From: Impatiens glandulifera
Taxonomy: Eukaryota > Streptophyta > Magnoliopsida > Ericales > Balsaminaceae
Assembly: GCF_907164915.1 (NCBI RefSeq)
Contig: NC_061866.1
Span: forward strand, 53,565,113-53,629,112
DNA: 64,000 nt
Reading direction: 5' to 3'
Part shown: positions 37,767 to 50,320 of the stretch, in pieces
How the letters are laid out: each line of letters starts with the position of its first letter
Numbering within the stretch: the first letter of the stretch is position 1
Made by a program: the position numbers and the translations under genes
Notes under the pieces: generated by a model
Databases searched by the model: none
What the model saw: only the letters and a program-made list of their open reading frames with translations
What the model was told of the DNA's origin: nothing

Positions 37767-40480
37767 GCACAACGACAAAAGCATAACATTTATGGGGAAA
37801 AACACACACAAATAATGCAAAAATTAACGTGTGCGGAGATCTTCCAAAAGGGCAATGAGCTCTCCGACTGAATTTATCGGCTTCCCACTTCGGACCTCAT
37901 ATGATGTTAAGATGATAGCATTGTGAATGATTTGCAATGGTCGTTTGAGATTGTTGAAGGTTCTACGATTTCTCTAAAACCGAATAACTCACTAGAAAAT
38001 AATGGGGATATAACCTCATTGTTTTAGACCCGCAAATTTAGCTACCTCAATCCACGTTTCTCCGCACGCACTAAAAGTTTTCGGCGTAACTCAGTGAATA
38101 TCAGTAATACTCCAAAGAAGACTTCGAATAATCTTAATATACATTTTAAAAGAAACGAATTTCTGAACATACCAATATATAATACTTTAAGAGAATAAAG
38201 TTTGGAGTTGAGGTATCAAACTTGAATATTAATGAAAATAAATACTTCGTGTGAGGTTATGAATTATGATGGTACAGTATTGGGCTAGTTTAATCTTGAT
38301 ATTAAACACTAGTATAAAAACTTGTGTGTAGACATAATTTAAGATTTTAATAGAGATAGTTGAAACTGTTAAATATTTCATATTTGATCGAAAAAATACC
38401 TTACAAAAAAAATATGACATAACGAATGTTAATTACAATTATTAAGTTAACATTCTCTATAAATAAACGAGTGTAAGCTGGTTTTTTTGAGCAGGCGACA
38501 TATTTTTTCCTTTGTCCGTAATCAAAATTGTACAATTTTTTTTTTTAATCTTTTTTCATAAATTATTCTCATATTTACCAACGAACCTAAAATTGACTAT
38601 TTTACTTAAAATGTTAACAACTTGTATTTGTCACTAACTAAACAAAATCGTCTCTGAAAAATATCAAAATTGATGATATATATAAATTTTATATTTTAAA
38701 TATATCATCTAAATTAAAATGTAAAATAATTGATTAAGAACCTTTTTATCTTTGAATAATTTAAGATAAATATGCTCAAAACAATTGTATTCTTTTAATA
38801 AAAAAGAAAGTAAATATACTCTATGTTCCAAAATAATATAGCAACCCTATGAATATAAACAAGGAATATGGTGGCCCAAAGTTATTGGTTCACAATAATT
38901 TGTTCAATTGATCAGTCTATAACTCTATATACTTTTTTTCCCTTTTCCCCTATTTCCCTTTTTCCTAAGACAGAGCACATGTTCATGTCACGTCTCCTTA
39001 ATTATGAATAAAATAATTAATTGTTTAATTCTGATATGATTAATTATTTCACTTTGGTGGCTTGCAAGATACTAACGTTGCTTACTTAATATTATCATGA
39101 TTATTCATATACACGTTCAGGGTTGCAAAAGGAAGGAATTAGCGGGATTTGAAATATTTTCAAAGTAAAAACTTTTTACAAATGCTAATATAACACAATA
39201 AAATACTTTATATTGAGCCACCCCAACTCACAAAGTTATAATATAAATATTTTTAATTACTAATAATTGATATAGTTTTTAGTCAGACACACTACACTAG
39301 TATTAACGTTTTACAGGGCAGCCCATTTAATAAAATAAAAAACACATTTTTAATACTTTTTAAACATAATAGACTAGTCATTTAGAATAAAAACATAAGA
39401 TTATTATTTGGTTATCATTTCTAACCTCACCAAAGTTTTTTCATATCATTTTTTTAGCTGTCAAAACTTAGGTTAACATAAATTTCAATTCTCTTTTTCT
39501 GTTTGGTTTGGGCAATATTTACAAAATTATTGCAATTTTTAAAATAATTTTAATAGCTTAGTTGCAAAGTTACAAAATTTTAAACAATAATTCAAATTCG
39601 TGGTTGAGGCCAAACATGTTTAAACTAGACTAATAAGGTAATTTTTATTTTTTCGATTTTCATTAAAATAAACATTTAATTTAAAATGGGCCATGAGAGT
39701 TAAACACAGAAAAAAAATCAGGATAAAATAATAATAATTTAAACTATATGATATGATGAGTGATGACTTTTCTCGGCTTACCTAATAATAATTATGAAGC
39801 AGTTGTGAGATATTAAAAAATATATATTGATGAACACGAAAAGATATCTCAATTAATCAGTGTCCTGTTTTTGTTTAACAATGACCTGTAACAATTTAAT
39901 TATTTGAAATTTTGAACATCCAAACAAATCAGTTAAGGCGGAAGTTCCCCACCTTGTCAGTACTGTCCCTTCTATCATATGCTATTTTACTTGTATAAAT
40001 TTGTCACATTATTATTATTGTGACAAATTTATTCTAACTTAAAAATAAATAAATAAATATTGTTTCAAAAGGGCTACATATATACCACTATTGCCCGTAC
40101 AATTATAATGCTAGCTCTTGAGTCTTGCATTGCCATCGTAAAGGTATTACAAGTTAATACATTATTACATTCTCCATTCAAAAAAGATAAAATATACATT
40201 GAAATAAAATTAAATAAATTGAATAGGATCTAACAATTATATGAAGAGGTGGCGGTGGAGGACATTAATTATTGCTAACTGCTCCTGATTTTTTTATATA
40301 TTGCTTAATAGAGAAAAACAAAACTAACATTATAATAAACAAACACATTAATCGTGACAGATTTAAAGATAGAACTTGTCTATTATTTGAATGAAAAGCC
40401 CACCAATATAATAAAATAAAATTGAAAAGAAATCACCCAATAGAAGATAACGACACAATAATACTAATAATACATGCACT
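37767..40480. other. Intergenic region upstream of the peroxidase
   Basis: No gene is seen. Moderately complex sequence at 37830-38130 does not give a recognisable protein. The rest is AT-rich. Confidence 0.5.
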
Positions 40481-40490
40481 TATATAAATC
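40481..40490 (+). promoter_or_regulatory. TATA box of the peroxidase gene
   Basis: TATATAAATC, 82 bp upstream of the ATG at 40563. Confidence 0.6.
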
Positions 40491-40562
40491 CTCCCATGAA
40501 GTTAGTGTAAGATGACACTCTAAAGAGAGCAAGGAAGAAGAGTATTCACAACTCTAAGGAAA

Positions 40563-41818
40563 ATGGTGAATGTTTTATCCCATTTAGGGGTTGTTTCTCT
40601 TACATTGATATTATTAATAAGCTCTATTAATGGTCAATTGGAACTCGATTTCTATGGGAGGAGCTGCCCCAAAGCCGAGAAGATCGTGCTCGATTTTGTC
40701 TCAAACCACATTCCCAATGCCCCGCCTCTCGCGGCTTCTCTTCTTAGGATGCATTTCCACGATTGCTTTGTCCGAGTAATTAATTACCATCTCCTACCTC
40801 ATTTTCATTTTCATGTACTCTTCTTATTATTAATTTGTACTTAAAACAACCTTCATTAACCTTGAAGGGATGCGATGGTTCCATTCTATTGAATTCAACC
40901 GTTGCCTCGGGAAACCAAACCGAGAAGACGGCGCCTCCAAATTTAACGATTAGAGGCTTTGACTTTATTGACAGAGTCAAACGCTTGTTGGAAGCCGAAT
41001 GTCCAGGGATTGTTTCTTGTGCCGACGTTTTGGCATTGGTTGCAAGAGACGCTGTTGTTGTCACCGTATGATAATTGATAGAAATTATATTATTTTTATA
41101 AACACATTAATTAATTGGTTGATGAAAAATAACTAATTATTTGAGTTTGTGTAATTGATAGGGAGGTCCTTCTTGGAAAGTACCAACCGGTAGAAGAGAT
41201 GGTTTAATCTCTAGTGTTGTAGAGGCCTCAAACAATATACCTGCTTTCTTTGACAACATCACCACTCTTCAAAATGATTTTGCTAACAAAGGCCTTGATT
41301 CGAAGGACCTCGTGGTGCTTTCAGGTAATATTATCTTATTTATGAACATAATCTTGTGTTATATTATAACCGAGCTAAATGAGTTTTCGAATTTTTATTT
41401 AGGTGCTCACACAATTGGCATAGCACATTGCCCATCTTTTGTGGACAGGCTTTACAATTTTAGCGGAGTTGGGGATCAAGATCCATCTTTGGATAGCGAA
41501 TACGCGACAAATCTGAAGGCAAGAAAGTGCAGGACTGCTAATGATACAACTACTAAGGTGGAGATGGATCCGGGCAGTTTCAAGACCTTTGATCTTAGCT
41601 ATTATAAGCTTCTTTCGAAGAGGAGGGGTATGTTTATATCAGACGCAGCTTTGCTAACAAACCCCACCACTAGAGGGCTCGTAAATGAGATATTGGAGGG
41701 GTCATTGGAGGATTATCTCGTCGAATTTGCGGCGTCGATTGAGAAGATGGGAAGAATTGAAGTTAAGACTGGAACAGAGGGTGAGATCAGAACAAATTGT
41801 GCACAAGTGAATAGTTAA
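40563..41818 (+). CDS. Class III secretory peroxidase
   Basis: Four exons, 40563-40775, 40868-41065, 41162-41324 and 41403-41818, encode 329 aa, in the classical class III peroxidase gene layout. A hydrophobic signal peptide ([17 protein letters not shown]) precedes the mature start [16 protein letters not shown]. The distal haem site is [17 protein letters not shown], with the catalytic Arg and His and the first calcium site. [16 protein letters not shown] and [14 protein letters not shown] are present, and the proximal haem ligand lies in [14 protein letters not shown]. The expected cysteines are visible, and the protein ends NCAQVNS. Such enzymes oxidise phenolics with hydrogen peroxide in the wall or vacuole. 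All key residues are intact. A 3' fragment of this gene lies at 18578-18796. The particular isoenzyme is not assigned. Confidence 0.97.
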
Positions 41819-42385
41819 ACCTCATGGGATTGTCTTGTTTTTTTTTAAGAATGTGTATGAAGATAAAATGTTCTTTAATTCAGATCATATACTCATTTGA
41901 GTTATGCTAATAATGTTGTTTTATTATTCAATCGGTTGTATTACATAAATGTTCAATAAGGAAATATGCTATCAATGATTGAGTTGTGAACAACATTGTT
42001 CAACTTTTGAAATCTTTTACTTTTTTATATCATAATAACTAATAGACCCCTAAGATTTTGTCAATGTTTATTATGTTTTACAATTTTTATCAATTAAAAT
42101 GATAAAATCAAAAGTCAAGGAACAAGAAAATCAATTAATCTTTGAAATTGAATTCTGCTATTGTTACAAACTTACAGTTAATTGGACCAATACATAAATT
42201 GTGTAAATATTTGGCTTCATTTTATTTTCACCAGAATTGAAATTAAATACATAAATAATAATAACTTAATTTTATATAAATTTATTAGTTTACAAATGTT
42301 TTAAAAAATATATATTTTCTTTTAAATCAAATATTTTTATTAAAAAAATGTTTTTTTTTTCTAAAGCAGCCCTGTAACAAAATAA
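41819..42385. other. Peroxidase 3' UTR and spacer
   Basis: 41819 to about 41935 is shared with the peroxidase fragment near 18797-18910. AT-rich spacer follows. No gene. Confidence 0.5.
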
Positions 42386-42530
42386 GGCCCACAATTTTGA
42401 GTTCAAAACTAGAATTGAAGATTAAGGGCCGGCCGAAGGACAGTTGATGAATTGGGCCGCGAATTTTAGTTGAAAGGATAAGGGTTCGTTGTTCCACGTC
42501 GTCTGGAAACCCTAGGATAGCCTATTTATG
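42386..42530 (+). promoter_or_regulatory. Promoter with site II, telo-box and TATA elements
   Basis: GGCCCA at 42386-42391 (inverted site II), TGGGCC at 42453-42458 (site II), AAACCCTA at 42507-42514 (telo-box) and a ctatttatgc TATA-like word at about 42521-42530. In plants the site II plus telo-box combination marks ribosomal-protein and snoRNA genes. No ribosomal-protein reading frame follows, whereas C/D-box-like units do. Confidence 0.6.
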
Positions 42531-42686
42531 CATCGCCTCCTTCCCTTACTTTTTCATATCCACCAAAGGCTCTAGATCATTCTATTTTCTCTCCTTTCTT
42601 CAAAAATTGAATTTTTATTGTATATTTATTGTGTAGTAGTTTCGATTCTTGGATCTGTTTTGTATTTAAGAAAAATACCTATCTGC

Positions 42687-42776
42687 GTTGAGTTGATGAT
42701 GATAAACGGTTTAGGGTTTCTGATATGGGTCTTTTTTCCCAGAAACTGAAGACTAATACTTGCCTTTCTGAGCAAC
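42687..42776 (+). ncRNA. Candidate C/D-box snoRNA 1
   Basis: C box ATGATGA at 42696-42702; internal CTGA words near 42719 and 42745; D box CTGA at 42768-42771; short terminal pairing GTTG/CAAC outside the boxes. Length about 90 nt. A related copy follows about 300 nt downstream with the boxes kept and the sequence between partly changed (gtttctgat...cccagaaactgaagacta shared). Target not assigned. Confidence 0.55.
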
Positions 42777-42988
42777 TAGGTATTTCATTTTTTCCCCTAC
42801 CTTTCTTTTTCAGATCAACCAAAGGCTCTAGATCAGTCAATTCTCCCTTACCTGCCCTTTGATCTTATTCTTTAATTTCTGTTTTCGGTTTTAACTCTCT
42901 GTTCTTCAAAGATTGAATTTTTATTGTATGTGTTGTGTAGTAGTTTCGATTCTTGACCTGTTTTGTATTTATTTAAGAAAATAGCTAT

Positions 42989-43079
42989 TTGCGGTGATGA
43001 TAATCATTATGTGGACTAGAGTTTCTGATCTGGGTCTTCTTCCCAGAAACTGAAGACTAACCCTTGGCTGTCTGAGCAA
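42989..43079 (+). ncRNA. Candidate C/D-box snoRNA 2
   Basis: C box GTGATGA at 42994-43000, D box CTGA at 43072-43075 and terminal stem TTGC/GCAA. It shares gtttctgatctgggtctt and cccagaaactgaagactaa with candidate 1 but differs just upstream of each CTGA, where guide sequences lie. The surrounding region (ccaaaggctctagatca..., gtgtagtagtttcgattctt) is also duplicated, so the pair arose by tandem duplication of about 280 bp. Confidence 0.55.
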
Positions 43080-43123
43080 TATTAGCTATTCTTGTGAATT
43101 TGTTCTTTTTCTTCTTTAAATTT

Positions 43124-43211
43124 GGGGCTTATGATGAAAAAATCATATATCTTAGCGGATTTCAGTGAGATTTTGTTATCAATGATCTGAATGTTACACA
43201 CACTGAGGCCC
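43124..43211 (+). ncRNA. Candidate C/D-box snoRNA 3
   Basis: C box ATGATGA at 43131-43137 and D box CTGA at 43203-43206. The outside sequences GGGGCT and AGGCCC can pair with one mismatch. Another CTGA at 43187-43190 could be the true D box, which makes the boundaries uncertain. Unrelated in sequence to candidates 1 and 2 but in the same transcript direction. Confidence 0.4.
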
Positions 43212-45480
43212 TCTCTTCCTTGTATAATTATTATTTGAAAAAAATGTGTGCAATGATGAGATTAAGTGCCTTAAGGGGGTGTTTAGGACAGTGGAATAAA
43301 GGGACGCACTTAGTTGTTGCGTCTTTCCGTGAGTCTTACTACAAAACGACTTCTCCTTCCACTGAGCATACTTGTATTAAATTATTGATTTATGAAATGC
43401 GTCCATTACCAATTCTGGAGGATTAAAAATGGTTCCTCTTGATGTAATGGCTCGGACGCTATATAAGCTTGTGGTATATCCTGATTGATGACTTTAATTT
43501 TGTGTCACTCTATCCTGGAAACGCTTCATACATCTTTTTTATTATTTTAATGTTAATTTTCTTATATTTGTAAATTAAATTATAAATTTGAACAATTCGG
43601 ATAATTGATCTTGTATGAAATACTTGTTATCTATATTATTTAGAACTGCTATATTCAAATGACATATCCCCTGCTTTTAGTCAGTTTAGTTTTTATTAGG
43701 TTAGTGATCCCATTATATTAATTATTTGAAGGATTTTCATTTATTATTTTTTTTATTAATTCCAATGGCTTTCTAAAAAATGGTTTAAGTGATGATCCAA
43801 TAAGTTGTATTCATTATTTAAAGTGCTTCTGGTATGGTACTGAGTGAGTAACTATAAACTTTCATTGACTTACATTTGATTACTACCAGAAATCTTATTC
43901 ATGCCTTCAATTAGGTATGTATTAAATATTTGTGTGGAATAGGAGGTTTGATTGTTTTAGGTTAGAATTTACTATTGTAATTAAGTTTTTATATATTTAT
44001 TATCTTGATTAATTTTGTTATCCATACTTATTTAAAAAAATATATAAAAAAATATGAAAAATAAGAAAAAAGAGAAAAAAGAGAAGTAATTAGTTAAAAT
44101 AAAAAATATGTTAATAAGTTTTATATTTAAATTTTAAATTTTTTATATATGTTTATTAATTATTACGGATGTAATTTGGTTTGTATATATTATAAATTTT
44201 AAGTGTTATTTAAATTTAATTAATGAAAAGTATTATTGGAATAAAATTAATTTTGATAATTAACTATTTTTGTTAATATATTTTCATATAAATTTTAATT
44301 GTTTATTTAAATTTAATTAACGAAAACTATTATTTGACTAAAATTAATTTTGTTAATTAATTATTTTTGTTAATATATTTTATATTTAATTTTGATAAAT
44401 TGATATACTAAAATGAATTAAGTTCAGGATCATTAAAATTCTATAATATTATGCTAATTAAAACAATGAAAATTAATAAATCTATTATTAATTCATATTT
44501 AATAAAAAAATAATATATTTACATTTAAATAAATAAATTCAAGTTATAATAATTTTATCTTCAGTAATATTTTTAATGAATCTTGATAAATAAGTATTAT
44601 CAGAAGAATAATATTATGTATTATTTGTTATGTTTTAAAATTAACTATTATAAAAAATATTTTAAAATATATATTAAAAATATTGATATAATAACATTTC
44701 TAAACATTGTCTTCAAATTACTAAATTTTTTAAATAATACAACATTTTCAATGTTAATTTGTTTGTTGTGTTTCAATTTTTTTTAATTTAGTACAAATCT
44801 TAAACAATAGATCTTCATTAATAATTTTAGCAATTTTTTTTTACAATTCTTATTATTCAAATGGTTCAAATGATATAAATAAATTTAAGTGTATTAAAAT
44901 GTAACTTTAAATAAAATTTGTATGATTTTTGAAAATATATAATAATAGAAAAGGATAAATATAAAATAAATAATTGAAATTAGTTACAATCTAAAATGAG
45001 TTTTGTATTGAAAATACAAATTATTATATTATATTATATTATATTATATTATAATATATGGAAATAAATAAAAGGAATATGATATTATAAATAAAAAGAA
45101 TATGATATTTTATAAGTGTGATGAGAATGTCTTATTGTTTATAGGTTAGTATTTGATTCCCATGAATGCATGCAGCACTTTGTTTATGGGGAGATGATGT
45201 TGGATGTACCAACCATTACCCTAACTTTGACTCACCTATCAATAAAATTAAATCATATATATATATATATATTAAATGTGTGCTCTTAAATTACATGGTG
45301 ATAGATTGATTTAAACTTTTATCAAGATTGGATTGATTTAATTAAGAGATTAACTTTTTCAAACCTATTTTTATTGAAAATAATATAATAATAACATGTT
45401 TAATATGCATGCTCGTTGATGATATGATGTCAGTAATCATTAAAAAGGATAGGTTTATGAGAACAACATCTGGTGGTGGT
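43212..45480. other. AT-rich region downstream of the snoRNA locus
   Basis: 43240-43440 is of mixed composition and may be host-transcript sequence; the rest is A/T-rich. An (ATTAT)n run lies at about 45025-45055. No gene is recognised. Confidence 0.45.
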
Positions 45481-45490
45481 GTTGTTGTCG

Positions 45491-46871
45491 AACTATAACC
45501 ATTTCCTGTCCTACCCACCTTTCAAATAATTTTTCCCAAACTATTCACTTTTTCATTTACATTCCCAAAACTACCCACCTTTCTCTCTCTAAATTATTAA
45601 TCAACTCATTAATTAACTCACTCTCTATCTTAACTCACTAATTAACTCTCTCCCCCTTTCTAAACCTATTAATTAACTCCTCTATCTCTTTTAACTATTA
45701 ATTAATATCCTCACTTTTAAACTATTAATTAATTTAATTAAAATATATTATATAAATATTAAAATAAAATAACACATATATTTTATTTTTATTTAAATCT
45801 ATAAATATAATATATATAGTTCAAATTAAATACACTAAATTAAATAATTTAAATAGCTATTATAAATTAAAATAAAATAGAATACATTACATAAACGGGA
45901 ACTTGAAATAAAATATATTACATAAAAATTAAAATAAAATACATTACATCACAATAAAATACATAAACATTAAAATAAAATAAAATACATAATAAATATT
46001 AATCACGTTCAATATACAATAAAATGCATATTTTATCTTTATAATTCAGTTTTATGATATCTACTCAATTTTTCACAAGAGCAAAAAACCTCTATATAAA
46101 TCCACATTATGTTTGTTACCACCCTTCCAATATTCATTTATGGTTCTGTATTGTGCAGTAACGATTTCGAAGACTCCTCTTTGTTCATTGTATGGAATAA
46201 TCTTGTGTGATGATGTTTTTTTCTCAACAGTTTCAAATAATTCTCTTGACCTTTGACAATAAGTTTGACCATTTTGAAGGTCATTAAACGTCCCAGTTTT
46301 AAATATAAAAAAAAATTGAATTATAAAGATAAAATATGCATTTTATTGTATATTGAACGTGATTAATATTTATTATGTATTTTATTTTATTGTAATGTTT
46401 ATGTTATGTATTTTATTGTGATGTAATGTATTTTATTTTAATGTTTATGTAATATATTTTATTTCAAGTTTCCGTTTATGTAATGTATTCTATTTTATTT
46501 TAATTTATAATAGCTATTTAAATTATTTAATTTAGTGTATTTAATTTGAACTATATATATTATATTTATAGATTTAAATAAAAATAAAATATATGTGTTA
46601 TTTTATTTTAATATTTATATAATATATTTTAATTGAATTAATTAATAGTTTAAAAGTGAGGATATTAATTAATAGTTGAAAGAGAGAGAAATTAATTAAT
46701 GGGTTTAGAGAGAGAGAGTGAGTTAATTAGTAAGTTAAGATAGAGAATGAGTTAATTAATGGGTTGATTAATGATTTAGAGAGAGAAAGGTGGGTAGTTT
46801 GGGAATGTGAATGAAAAGGTGGGTAGTTTGGGAAAAATTGTTTGAAAGGTGGGTAGGACAGGAAATGGTTC
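45491..46871. mobile_element. Internally deleted MULE with terminal inverted repeats of about 560 bp
   Basis: The left arm is about 45491-46055 and the right arm about 46320-46871. Terminal accatttcctgtcctaccc is matched by its complement gggtaggacaggaaatggt. Flanking 10-mers GTTGTTGTCG (45481-45490) and GTTGTTGCCG (46872-46881) form a near-perfect target duplication of Mutator length. The spacer keeps part of a transposase frame. The arms have diverged, for example (ctct)n versus (gaga)n lengths. Confidence 0.82.
46070..46300 (-). pseudogene. MULE transposase remnant
   Basis: The minus strand between the TIRs reads SRELFETVEKKTSSHKIIPY followed by NEQRGVFEIVTAQYRTINEY and WKGGNKHNVDL. This resembles the stretch just before the SWIM zinc motif of MURA-like transposases (aromatic F/Y-x-V plus a V-x-L segment). 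The DDE core and the CxC...CxH residues are absent. Confidence 0.55.
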
Positions 46872-46881
46872 GTTGTTGCCG

Positions 46882-47519
46882 CTGCCTTATTCTGTTCAAA
46901 TGTCAGCAACACCAAATTGTGATCATGTCACATAGGAAATAAAACAACATTTAGGTGGCAGTAGAATAATATTAACCATTTAATTGCTAATTATTTTGGT
47001 AGATTTAAAAATTAAAGTGTTTTTTTCCTAAAAACCAATATACAAAATGGTAGTTGAACAAAATTTTATCGAACCATCCAATCAAAATTAAAAACATAAT
47101 TCCATGATATGAACTTTGTGTGGCTCTTATATTAAGTCAGATTCATCACCAAATAATTGATCAGATTAAAGTCAACTTCTTAGCTTCACATCTATCAAGT
47201 CAGATTATATCTTTTATCACAACATTTTTCTGTAATCCTTAACCCCGTTACTCTTTTAACAGGTAGGAGTGAGTAAAGCTTGACCAACCAAAAATAATAA
47301 TGGGTCTTCTTTTCTTCTACCCATTTTGTGTAGTTGCACCTGAAACCATAATCTTTGAGGAAAGTTTGTCTCTCTTCTACAGGGAGTTCCTCGTCTATAT
47401 ATAATATGCAAGTTCCTCATCTATATATAATATGGTAACCTGATAGATAGAGTCAATCAAATACAAAACTATTAATCTTAATGTAAAATGATGAATTTTA
47501 CACAACCAATATGCATGCA
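46882..47519. other. Spacer
   Basis: No gene is recognised. Contains a short imperfect duplication (caagttcctc...atctatatataatatg) near 47390-47433. Confidence 0.45.
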
Positions 47520-47539
47520 ATTTTTACTTCAAAATTTAC

Positions 47540-50265
47540 CCTCTTCTCCTCTGGCAATGGGTCCAAGATCAAGTATTATAGTATGGCCATCTTTGTCCTG
47601 AACCTAATCAAAAATAAAATATCAGCACAAGAACTAGAAAAGATAATATAAAAAAACTGATTTTATCAGCACAACCAAATGCTTGAAGGCTTTAGCATTG
47701 GCAAGACATGAATGATTCATACAACTCTGAATAGGGACAAATGCAGTTCCAGATACTCAAATATACAATATTTAATAGTGAACTCCAAAACACTTAAACC
47801 AACCTAAAATATGCATTTTCATACAAGAATGAAGAAACAATTAATCTGAAAATATGAATCATGAGATGTACCCAAGGTTCTGAATAATCACCAAGAGCAT
47901 CCAGTATAACCCTTGTTAGAACTTCGGCTTCATTCTTCCAACAAAATGAAAACAAGATCAGACTTGTGTCTGCCATTGCTAAAATACGATGATAATCTAT
48001 ATCATGATTAACATGTAACAACATTTTCTGATAATGGAAGATCATCGATATACATAAAATAATCCTCCACTGGGATGCTACTAAAAAGACACATCACAAA
48101 CAAGATAGTTGGTAAGTTATAAGTGTGCAGATTAGTAATAACCAATTCAAACATTGAAATAACATCTGATTTAGCATTGTCCCTTATAAGATGAGAATTG
48201 GCTCTCTTTTTTTCACACCAAAAATGAAAAAGAAAACATACAGATTAATCAATTCGAACATTCCAATTATGTTGTCATATATCTCCAGAGAGAATACTGA
48301 ATGAAGTTAAAGGACAATTAAATACATATATATCCCCCAAATAACTTAGAAGGTGAGAACAATTTAGAAAGAGTAGTAGAGGAAGCTAGTTTAATATGTT
48401 CTGAGGATACATAGCTCACACTCCTTGTCAAACATAGCAGCTTTCAGGAGTTGTAATGACCGGAATATTCAAATTTTATCATCAGTAAATACTAGATGAA
48501 TAGAAAGACAATCAAGCCATAATATGTCTTGATGCAAATGTGAATAACTGGTAACACAATGGAAAAGTGATTTACAGTGAATGTTAGTTCTTTTATTTGC
48601 ATCCTAAATGCAGTCTCATCTTTGCAGTCAACATCATCTGGCAATGCAATACACTCCCACCACCAGAAGAATGACCGTGAAAAAAGAAATTGAACAGATA
48701 ATGATTTTTTTTTTTTGAAGGGGAAGACCATGTTGCATCCCACTGCCATTGACCCCACTTCAATCAAGGTGGTTGCATGCATGGGACCTAGCCTATTCGA
48801 GAGTTAGTACTTGAACTACCCTAGATGGTTATAATTGAACAAATAAATGAATTTGTATAAATAGAATGATTATAAATAGTTCATACCTTTTCGTGTATCC
48901 CATTGATACAGGTTTCCATGCCTGAAATAGCAGATTCTGTTTACTTGTGTCATTTACGAAGTTTCCTTTCTTTCAACATTGGTTGCTTTTAACTTTTTAT
49001 ACCTCAAAATGGTAACTACTACAAATTATTTATTATTTTTTAAATATTCTATTTGGTAACTATTACAAACTTTCATTTGGTAATTACAAACTCTCAGTTG
49101 ATAACTATAAGTATTCTATTTGGTAACTATAATAATTCTTAGTGTCCTGTTATGTCTTTATAGACTTCAAAATTAACTTTAAATTTCTCAATCATATTTT
49201 TTAACCCCAACCCTCAAAACATCTTCTTCAACAATATTAAATCTCTTAATTTTTTTTCCTCCCCAATTTTTCCATTATAAATAACTTCAAGGGGGGAGAA
49301 ACACACTTCCTACATGGAGTGGGCAAATGAAACGATTTGATGAGCATCTGTCCGTAGATCCATCACTTTTAGCAGCAACAAGTATATTCTCTACATCCAT
49401 GGGTCAACTCGGATTCAGACTGTTCCTGCTGTAGAGAATCTATTTACTGTTAACTAAGAGTGATTGACCCATAAATGTAGATAATGTATCTGCTGCTTCT
49501 AAAAGTGATGGATCTAATTATGTCTACCCATTAAATCGTCTCACTTTCCCACTCCATATAAGATGTGTGTTTTCCCTTAAGGTGTTTAAGATAGAAAAAT
49601 TGAAGATTAAGTATAGTTGAAGAAGATGTTTTAAGGGCTGGGTTAAAAAGTATGATAAAAATAGTTGGAAATTGATTTTGGAGTCCTATAAAGATATGAC
49701 AAGATACTAAAAGTTTATAGTTATTAAATTAAATTCTTTTTAGTTACCAAATGGGTGGTTATAATTGAACAAATAAATGAATTTGTACAAATGAAATGAT
49801 TATAAATAGTTCATACCTTTTCTTGTATCCCTATGATACAGGTTTCCATGCCTGAAATAGAAGATTAGGTTGGTTACAGGTGCCATTTACGAAGTTTCCT
49901 TTCTTATCAACATTGGCTGCTTTCAACTTTCTACACCTTCGGAATGGTAAATGCAATAACCTGGAAACAGATTATCACAAATAGACTCTTCCATTAGAAC
50001 CCCAGTAGTCATTTACCTGGTGCACAAAAATTAAGTTGCTCTCATTGCTTATAATAACACATCTTCACACTTGCAAATTGCAATATACATACCTTTGCTG
50101 CAATATGGAAAATATCATTTGTTTCCGGAAGAGCAGGATGAATAAAAATGAAAAGAGGTTACATAATATGAGTACATATAAATAATTTGTAAACATTGCT
50201 AATGCAATAACAAATGCAAATAGAACCTTACCATCAGCATGTCATATGAATCCTTGAAGTGCCTC
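47540..50265 (-). pseudogene. Exon-like pieces of an unrecognised gene
   Basis: Spliced-looking minus-strand blocks: TGRHFKDSYDMLM with a GTAAGG donor (about 50265-50232); HPALPETNDIFHIAAK with a GTATGT donor (about 50145-50097); KLKAANVDKKGNFVNGTCNQ then LLFQAWKP (about 49935-49845); ECIALPDDVDCKDETAFRMQ then IKELTFT (about 48655-48575); KNEAEVLTRVILDALGDYSE then PWVH (about 47945-47870); and VQDKDGHTIILDLGPIARGE (about 47605-47545). I cannot name the family. The DKKGNFVNG exon is partly duplicated (48829-48990), and a foldback lies between the copies, so this locus is probably broken. A gene with poorly chosen exon borders remains possible. Confidence 0.4.
48829..49935. repeat. Direct repeats (about 165-180 bp) flanking a foldback element
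   Basis: 48829-48990 and 49754-49935 are direct copies (gttataattgaacaaataaa; ggtttccatgcctgaaatag). Between them, 49115-49390 and 49475-49753 are inverted copies: ccatcacttttagcagcaac pairs with gctgcttctaaaagtgatgg, and aaaacatcttcttcaac pairs with gaagaagatgtttt. The spacer is about 80 bp. Confidence 0.72.
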
Positions 50266-50320
50266 CCTGTTAAATGATTCTGACTTCTAGACCTTACAAA
50301 GTAAGGAATGAAATGAATCC

